Of a stretch of DNA of 50,123 nucleotides, positions 44,851 to 50,123 are shown piece by piece; position 1 is the first letter of the stretch, and every line of letters starts with the position of its first letter. The translations under genes and the position numbers were made by a program. Origin of the DNA: Saprospiraceae bacterium. GTDB lineage: Bacteria; Bacteroidota; Bacteroidia; Chitinophagales; Saprospiraceae. The DNA is taken from contig JABDMH010000033.1 in assembly GCA_013001595.1 (NCBI GenBank), positions 1-50,123 on the forward strand. Reading direction: 5' to 3'. The notes under the pieces are model-generated. The model was not told where the DNA came from, ran no database searches, and worked only from the letters and a program-made list of their open reading frames with translations.

Positions 44851-46245
44851 ATGGTGAGCTTAGCAAAAGTTAGTCGCTTCAGTCAGCAGATTATCACAGC
44901 CATACTATTAGCAGTGGGGTTATGTTTTACTACTGTGCCAACCCTTGCCCAGCCAAAGCTGGCGTGGGAACAGGTGGTCCCCCAGCAAGCGTTAACACCA
45001 GAGTTCTTTTCACCTAAGGAGCATGTCTTGGGTATAAGAACGGGTGAGCAAAAACATTTACATGGGTATTGGCGGACTATTGTACCGGTCGTAGGTGGTA
45101 AATTCTATTCTTTTTCGATTGTTGAAGAAACGGCTAATGTTACCGATGATAGATGCGCAGCCGTGCAGATATCATGGGAGAGTCGACGGGGGCATGCTGT
45201 GTTGCGAGACGAGGAATATGGTAAGAGATATGCAGTTGAAACATTTCCTGATGGAACAGAGTTTGCTTGGACCGCTCGACCTGAAATACCCTATGAGAAG
45301 CGGACGTTGGCAAATGGCAAAATCGAGCGGTTCGCTAGCTTTCAGGCGCCATCGATTGCTACGAATGCGGAGGTACAGCTCCATCTACGGTACTGTGATC
45401 AAGCAAGCATAGAATGGAGCCGATTTTCATTTAAGGAAATTGAAGAGCCGCCGAAGCAGAGAATAAAAGTGGCATCTATTTTCTTGCCGCCCAGCGAATC
45501 GGCAAAATCGCAGGTAGATGGCAAGGTGGAAATATTCAAACCGTATATTGAGGAAGCAGCTGAAGCTGGAGCAAGATTGGTCTGTTTGCCTGAATGGTTC
45601 AATAAGTCCTATAGTTCTAAAAGTGTGGAAGTAATTGCTGAGCAGATACCGGGTGGAATCAGCACGACATTTCTGGAAGGTCTGGCAAATCTACACGATC
45701 TTTACATCGTGGCAGGAATTGCCGAGTGTGATGTAGATACCATTTATAATACTGCGGTCTTGATCGGTCCGAGCGGATATATCGGAAAATACCGAAAGGC
45801 AGGTCTTACCCTGAGAGAAGCCAATGCTTTGGGCGTTACCCCAGGGGAGCATTATCCTGTATTTAAGACAGAAATTGGCAGAATAGGTATGATGATTTGT
45901 TATGATATTTACTTTCCCGAAGTGGCCCAAAATTTAAGTGGTAATGGGGCTGATATTATTGCTATGCCAATCGCTGGTGGACATCCCATCTTAGCTCAGG
46001 CTCGAGCCATTGAAAATCAAGTGTACTTGATCACCAGTACATATAGTCAACGTGAAGAATGGATCAAAACAGCCATATTTGATTATGATGGTAAGATGCT
46101 CGCATTCACTGATAAACCAGGTTCCATTGCCATAGCTGAGATCGAAATTAGCCCACTGCCAAAATATTGGGCTCATCTGGGACACTTGAAGGCAGACCTG
46201 CGGACGCAGAAACCAGTGGATGCCAAATCAATCAGAGCCAAATAA
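44851..46245 (+). CDS. Exported carbon-nitrogen hydrolase (nitrilase superfamily)
   Basis: A 464-residue protein with a Sec signal (core QQIITAILLAVGLCF, cleavage after TLAQ), an N-terminal beta-rich domain of about 160 residues (36-195), and a nitrilase-fold domain (about 205-455). The catalytic E-K-C triad is intact: E248 in CLPEWF, K316 in YRKAGLT and C350 in MICYDIYFPE. These enzymes cleave nitriles, amides or N-carbamoyl groups via a cysteine thioester. Most are cytoplasmic; export plus a sandwich-like front domain suggests an extracytoplasmic amide, for example an N-acetylated or amidated sugar. It leads a rightward set with three glycan-related exported genes. A TATTTTG box at about 44836-44842 may be its -7 element. 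Confidence 0.87.
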   Translation: MVSLAKVSRFSQQIITAILLAVGLCFTTVPTLAQPKLAWEQVVPQQALTPEFFSPKEHVLGIRTGEQKHLHGYWRTIVPVVGGKFYSFSIVEETANVTDDRCAAVQISWESRRGHAVLRDEEYGKRYAVETFPDGTEFAWTARPEIPYEKRTLANGKIERFASFQAPSIATNAEVQLHLRYCDQASIEWSRFSFKEIEEPPKQRIKVASIFLPPSESAKSQVDGKVEIFKPYIEEAAEAGARLVCLPEWFNKSYSSKSVEVIAEQIPGGISTTFLEGLANLHDLYIVAGIAECDVDTIYNTAVLIGPSGYIGKYRKAGLTLREANALGVTPGEHYPVFKTEIGRIGMMICYDIYFPEVAQNLSGNGADIIAMPIAGGHPILAQARAIENQVYLITSTYSQREEWIKTAIFDYDGKMLAFTDKPGSIAIAEIEISPLPKYWAHLGHLKADLRTQKPVDAKSIRAK

Positions 46246-46322
46246 TCCGGCTTCCGTGTGAAAATTAATATGTAAATAGTCCCATCAGTCACTGATCATT
46301 TAGTTAAGAAATGCCGTAAAGT

Positions 46323-47711
46323 ATGAATGTTAAATGTTTACTTCAAGCTGCATTGCTCCTATTAAGTAGTTATTGTCTAGGTCAGAAGATCCAAGTTTCG
46401 GAAAATCAACGTTACCTCGTCACTGAGGATGGAAAGCCTTTCTTTTGGATGGGTGATACGGCTTGGGAGCTATTTCATCGATGTGACAGAAAAGAGGTAG
46501 ACATGTATTTACAAAAGAGAGCAGCACAAGGATTCAACGTGATTCACGCGGTGGCACTCGCTGAAATTGATGGGCTCAATGATCCAAATCCCTATGGGCA
46601 TACTCCCTTATTGAATAATGATCCTACCACACCAGATGATCGGTATTTTACCCATGTGGACTATGTAATAGATAAGGCTGATGAGCTAGGTCTTTACATA
46701 GCCTTGCTACCGACCTGGGGAGACAAGTTGAATAAGAAGAGTTGGGGTATGGGTCCTGAAGTATTTAATGTCGACAATGCTAAGATATTCGGTCGCTGGA
46801 TTGGTGAAAGGTACCGAGATCGAGACAATATCATTTGGATCATTGGTGGTGATCGTAATCCCAGAGAAAATTCGCAGGATGTGGTAGTATGGAGGGAGAT
46901 GGCCTCTGGTGTTGTAGCAGCTCATGCCGGAAATGAAAACGTGCTCATGAGCTATCATCCGCAGCCGAAAGAGGCAGGCGGATCGTCCACTTGGTTCCAT
47001 CAAGATGAATGGTTAGATTTTAATATGCATCAAACAGGCCATTGTGCTAACAAGGGAACTTATAAGCATATTAGACACGACTGTGCACTTTCGCCGACTA
47101 AGCCAGTCCTTGATGGAGAACCTCTCTACGAGGACCATCCCAACTGCTTTAATGCGAAAGAATTGGGGCATAGTATTCCTGAGGATATTCGTCGCATTAT
47201 GTATTGGAATGTATTTGCTGGAGCCTGTGGTCAGAGTTACGGTTGCCATGCAGTATGGCAAATGTTTAAGGAAGGTCGAGAAGGAATCAATCTTCCATTG
47301 CGACCTTGGCCAGTGGCTCTGGACCTCCCCATGGCTAATCAAGTGAAGCACTTGAAAAACCTCATGTTGTCTAGACCATACCTGACTCGCATTCCAGATC
47401 AATCGATGATCCTCATTGCACAAGAAGAAAATGAAGATTATGTGATAGCTACTCGAGACCAAAGTGGTCGATTTGCAATGATCTATTTTCCGACGGGTAA
47501 ATTGGTTGCGTTAGATTTATCCATGTTGCAAGGTGATGAGCTCGATGCATGGTGGTATGATCCACGTACCGGGGCAGCTTTTACATCAGAGGTGTTGTCC
47601 ACTGGAGAGAAAGTAGTAGTAAGTCCCCCGAGCCAGGGTATAGGCAATGACTGGGTGTTGGTGTTGGATAAGCAGGGTGCGGGCTTTGGCATACCAGGCA
47701 AGTTTGAATAA
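46323..47711 (+). CDS. GH140-like (DUF4038) glycoside hydrolase
   Basis: A 462-residue exported TIM-barrel enzyme. The signal (core LLQAALLLLSSYCLG) is followed by the DUF4038 catalytic domain: PFFWMGDTAWELFHR at 39-53, then NVIHAVALAEIDG, and a C-terminal beta domain from about 370. The acid/base and nucleophile of GH140 apiosidase (D187 and E284 in BT1012) have plausible counterparts here at D177 (IIGGDRNP) and E266 (VLDGEPLYED). GH140 removes apiose-linked chains from rhamnogalacturonan II, but many family relatives have other substrates. Pectin-type glycans are therefore a reasonable but unproved guess. Confidence 0.87.
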   Translation: MNVKCLLQAALLLLSSYCLGQKIQVSENQRYLVTEDGKPFFWMGDTAWELFHRCDRKEVDMYLQKRAAQGFNVIHAVALAEIDGLNDPNPYGHTPLLNNDPTTPDDRYFTHVDYVIDKADELGLYIALLPTWGDKLNKKSWGMGPEVFNVDNAKIFGRWIGERYRDRDNIIWIIGGDRNPRENSQDVVVWREMASGVVAAHAGNENVLMSYHPQPKEAGGSSTWFHQDEWLDFNMHQTGHCANKGTYKHIRHDCALSPTKPVLDGEPLYEDHPNCFNAKELGHSIPEDIRRIMYWNVFAGACGQSYGCHAVWQMFKEGREGINLPLRPWPVALDLPMANQVKHLKNLMLSRPYLTRIPDQSMILIAQEENEDYVIATRDQSGRFAMIYFPTGKLVALDLSMLQGDELDAWWYDPRTGAAFTSEVLSTGEKVVVSPPSQGIGNDWVLVLDKQGAGFGIPGKFE

Positions 47712-47870
47712 TGGGTAAGAGGGACAATGGTGAACATATCTCGTATCTAATTAATTCTTTTTGCAAAGACGTAAAGTAGAGATGGCCAGATCACTTTTTG
47801 AAGTACGTATCCGATATTGCAATAAATCTGCTGTGCTCGATATTTCTATTTTTCAAATAATGCCGACCAT

Positions 47871-48959
47871 ATGTTCCGATCGATAATTATTACCATACTC
47901 ACCAGCATAGTTCTCTCGCAAGCAACCTACGGACAGCGATCTGGGCACGAGCAAATCATTAAGGGAGTTTACGGTAGTCCCCAATCAATATGGGACGCAG
48001 GATACGAGCTACGTGATCTGGGTATTAATGCCATCTTTGTGAGAAGTACCTCATTGGATTCATCTATCATTATTCGTGCAAGGCATGAAGACCAACGCAT
48101 CTTCGTGGAGTTTCCGACCCTAAATGGGAAAAACTATGTGAACAAACATCCGGAGGCCTGGGCAATTAATGAGCAAGGACAAAAAGTACAGGCGGCCTCA
48201 TGGTTTATGGGAGTGTGCCCTACTGACCCAGCATTTCGTCGGTATCGCTTTGACCAATTGGACAATCTGTTGAGCAAATATGCGGTAGATGGCATTTGGA
48301 TGGATTATGTGCACTGGCATGCTCAATTTGAAGAGCGTAGGCCGATATTGCCTGAGACTTGCTTTTGTGAACATTGTCGATCGGCTTTTTCGAGAGACAA
48401 AGGTATTGAGTTGCCTCCAGGTGATTTGACGACACAAGCTTCGTGGATATTGAGCATTAAAGATTCGTTGTGGAGGCAATGGCGTTGTGAAGTCATAGTG
48501 GATTGGGTCCAGGAAATTAGAGCCATAATGGATCAATACAATCCAGAGATGTTATTGGGTATGTATCATTGTCCCTGGACAGATGACGAATTTAATGGGG
48601 CGCGCCAACGTATTCTTGGTCTTGATTATAATCTGCTTTCAGCCACGATTGATGTTTTTTCACCCATGGTTTACCATGGCCGTATGGAACGCAATCCAAC
48701 ATGGGTAGCCGATCATGTACAATGGATATGCGATCGTCTGCGTACTACAGCAGGCAATAGTCCGAAGGTTTGGCCTATTGTGCAGGCATCTGATCAGCCA
48801 CATATCGTCAGTGCCAAAGAGTTTAGGCAAGTGTTGAAAGCAGGTCTTTCAAAATGCGCTAGCGGTGTCATGATGTTTACTGGGCGGTCAGTAGTTCAAG
48901 CCGAGCAGAAAATACGGGTGCTCAGAGAAGTCTATCTATCGAGCGGATCTGATGAATGA
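47871..48959 (+). CDS. Exported TIM-barrel protein, putative glycoside hydrolase
   Basis: A 362-residue protein with a Sec signal (core IIITILTSIVLSQA, cleavage after TYGQ). The barrel reads GVYGSPQSIWDAGYELRDLGINAIFVRS, then RIFVEFPTLNG, VDGIWMDYVHWHAQFE and IDVFSPMVYHG. Acidic residues in these strand ends (the D in WMDY, the E in the WHAQFEE segment) could be catalytic. A cysteine cluster CFCEHC at about residues 164-169 is seen in several uncharacterised putative glycosidases (GHL/DUF4015-like), perhaps a zinc-type or disulfide knuckle. I cannot fix the family. It overlaps the next gene by 4 bp (ATGA). Confidence 0.65.
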   Translation: MFRSIIITILTSIVLSQATYGQRSGHEQIIKGVYGSPQSIWDAGYELRDLGINAIFVRSTSLDSSIIIRARHEDQRIFVEFPTLNGKNYVNKHPEAWAINEQGQKVQAASWFMGVCPTDPAFRRYRFDQLDNLLSKYAVDGIWMDYVHWHAQFEERRPILPETCFCEHCRSAFSRDKGIELPPGDLTTQASWILSIKDSLWRQWRCEVIVDWVQEIRAIMDQYNPEMLLGMYHCPWTDDEFNGARQRILGLDYNLLSATIDVFSPMVYHGRMERNPTWVADHVQWICDRLRTTAGNSPKVWPIVQASDQPHIVSAKEFRQVLKAGLSKCASGVMMFTGRSVVQAEQKIRVLREVYLSSGSDE

Positions 48960-49009
48960 TCACCCCTAGGATCTTTTTAATATCTTCCGTTTTCCTCAAA
49001 TACAGCCCC

Positions 49010-49936
49010 ATGCAATGCAAAATGAGTTTTAGTCATCTTCTCGCCATAATTTCACTCTGTTTAGTCTCTCAAATACAGGAGCTTGTCGCTCAAGATATTT
49101 CGCACTCTTTCTTTATTGCTGGACCTACATTAACTGGCGTTATTGACGAATCTGATAAAGTGATGTGGGATGCTGGAAAACCAGGAGCACGAGATGGTTT
49201 TGTGCTGGAAAACGGCCACCTGCTTATTTGTTGGTCAGATGAAGTAAAGGAGTTTGATATGGACAAACAAGTCATATTTCATTTTGTCCTGTCTGGAGAC
49301 AATAAGGAGCTCGGTACCGTTCAACGATTGCAGAACGGAAATACATTAATAACAGAGTTGGGATCCAATCCACGTCTACTAGAGGTTACTACTGATGGAG
49401 TAATTGCGGTGGAGGTACCCCTACAACCTGAGACGGATAATGCCCATATGCAAACCAGGATGGCTCGGAAGCTGAACAATGGAAATTACTTAGTGCCGCA
49501 TCTCTTGGCATTCGCAGTCAAGGAATATACTTCCACTGGGAAGGTGATCAACGTCATTAAAACCGATCTTCCAGCCCTAGGAGGCCGAGAGGCAGAGAAT
49601 TGGCCCTTTACAGCAATTAGGCTACAAAATGGAAATACATTGATCAATTTGACACATGGCAATAAAACCATTGAGGTAGATCAGGAGGGCAATGTTATTT
49701 GGAAAGTAAGCAATGATGATTTTCTAGGAGACCCTTTCCAAGATCCCTGCGGTGCACAAAGGTTACACAATGGTCACACCGTAATCGCTAGTTATGCAGC
49801 CAAAGAAGGGATTAAATTATTTGAAGTGACACCAGAGAAAGAGATCGTTTGGCAATACGAAGGTCCACATCGAGTCCATCACTTTCAGATATTAACGACG
49901 AATGGATCTAAGGTAAATGGAAAGCCACTCAAGTGA
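49010..49936 (+). CDS. Exported beta-propeller protein
   Basis: From ATG at 49010 it has 308 residues with a Sec signal (core SHLLAIISLCLVSQI, cleavage after LVAQ). Repeats with a common core follow, e.g. LENGHLLICW, RLQNGNTLITE, KLNNGNYLVPH, RLQNGNTLINL and RLHNGHTVIAS, each followed by an EV(D/T)-type strand. This is the PQQ-like or arylsulfotransferase-like propeller pattern, about six blades. No catalytic histidine of arylsulfotransferases is recognised. An ATG at 48956 overlaps the previous stop as ATGA and would couple translation, but its N-terminus is too long for a clean signal. Probably a binding or sensing protein. Confidence 0.8.
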   Translation: MQCKMSFSHLLAIISLCLVSQIQELVAQDISHSFFIAGPTLTGVIDESDKVMWDAGKPGARDGFVLENGHLLICWSDEVKEFDMDKQVIFHFVLSGDNKELGTVQRLQNGNTLITELGSNPRLLEVTTDGVIAVEVPLQPETDNAHMQTRMARKLNNGNYLVPHLLAFAVKEYTSTGKVINVIKTDLPALGGREAENWPFTAIRLQNGNTLINLTHGNKTIEVDQEGNVIWKVSNDDFLGDPFQDPCGAQRLHNGHTVIASYAAKEGIKLFEVTPEKEIVWQYEGPHRVHHFQILTTNGSKVNGKPLK

Positions 49937-50123
49937 AATTCGTCCGACATACTCGAAAACACCAAACTTGTTAGAGGGCAGTTAGTAGCTAACTTTCACT
50001 ATTAATCTCTGACAATTTGCATTTCGGCCAGAATGATAATTGCAGGAGGACCAAAAAAAAGTACTCTTTAATAATTGGAATTGATTCTACCTGAGTAGCT
50101 AACTTCGGGCCTGTAACTTTCGA
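49937..50123. other. Non-coding end of the window
   Basis: The last 187 bp show no gene start. AGTAGCTAACTT occurs twice (49984-49995 and 50094-50105), too short for a call. Confidence 0.3.

Noticed and set aside
49984-50105. 12-mer AGTAGCTAACTT repeated 110 bp apart
   Set aside because: Too short and cut by the window edge; could be chance.
1-50123. CRISPR arrays, tRNA or rRNA genes, transposases, phage genes
   Set aside because: Looked for on both strands; no regularly spaced repeats, clover-leaf candidates or recombinase motifs were found.

Overview
The window looks like a piece of a Bacteroidota chromosome, probably a free-living, polysaccharide-degrading, Saprospiria- or Cytophagia-like organism. 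The lineage is inferred from gene families typical of the phylum: a one-piece hybrid two-component regulator (periplasmic propeller, kinase, receiver and AraC domains in one protein), a TonB receptor paired with a DUF4249 lipoprotein, DUF4197, heparinase II/III, a GH140-like enzyme, and many exported enzymes behind Sec, Tat or lipoprotein signals. A few promoters fit the phylum's TAnnTTTG -7 element (clearest at 23172). No rRNA, tRNA, CRISPR array, intact transposase or phage gene was seen.

Layout. 1-2.6 kb: a leftward set of exported proteins (cut-off unknown protein, CBM9-like/PKD protein, COG3618 amidohydrolase). 3.0-5.1 kb: a heparinase II/III-family lyase. 5.7-9.9 kb: the hybrid regulator. 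10.4-16.9 kb: YceI protein, Tat-exported aldo/keto reductase, a DUF1961-like plus FG-GAP protein, xylulokinase and a small lipoprotein. 17.3-20.6 kb: TonB receptor and DUF4249 lipoprotein with overlapping reading frames. 20.7-28.5 kb: housekeeping genes (dnaA with an AT-rich upstream region that may be an origin, IscA-type Fe-S protein, GT22-like mannosyltransferase, queG, DUF4197, folB, glutaryl-CoA dehydrogenase). 28.7-32.8 kb: OmpA-family protein, an HD-fold protein lacking its HD pair, pdxJ, CPBP protease. 32.9-35.9 kb: an exported N,N-dimethylformamidase-like protein, a decayed rhamnosidase-like gene next to a tandem repeat, and an isochorismatase-family hydrolase.

The most interesting block is 36.2-42.1 kb: four tightly packed rightward genes, all apparently exported. 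They are a SelA-like PLP enzyme with an added C-terminal beta domain, two tandem-duplicated deacetylase-type amidohydrolases, and a sorbosone-dehydrogenase-like propeller fused to cytochrome c. SelA-like enzymes and this amidohydrolase type are known as neighbours in cytoplasmic amino-sugar-acid pathways. Here the whole set seems moved to the periplasm and joined to a redox protein. I infer a periplasmic route that deacylates and oxidises or eliminates an amino- or hydroxy-acid; the substrate is unknown.

42.7-49.9 kb: a PIF1-like helicase, then an exported nitrilase-family enzyme, a GH140-like enzyme, a TIM-barrel putative glycosidase and a beta-propeller protein. A divergent repeat of about 200 bp lies upstream of both the heparinase gene (2758-2967) and the helicase gene (42395-42600). 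Several gene remnants (5300-5537, 34540-35267, 42166-42285) show that the accessory regions are turning over. No SusC/SusD pair is present, so the glycan enzymes here are not a canonical PUL within the window.
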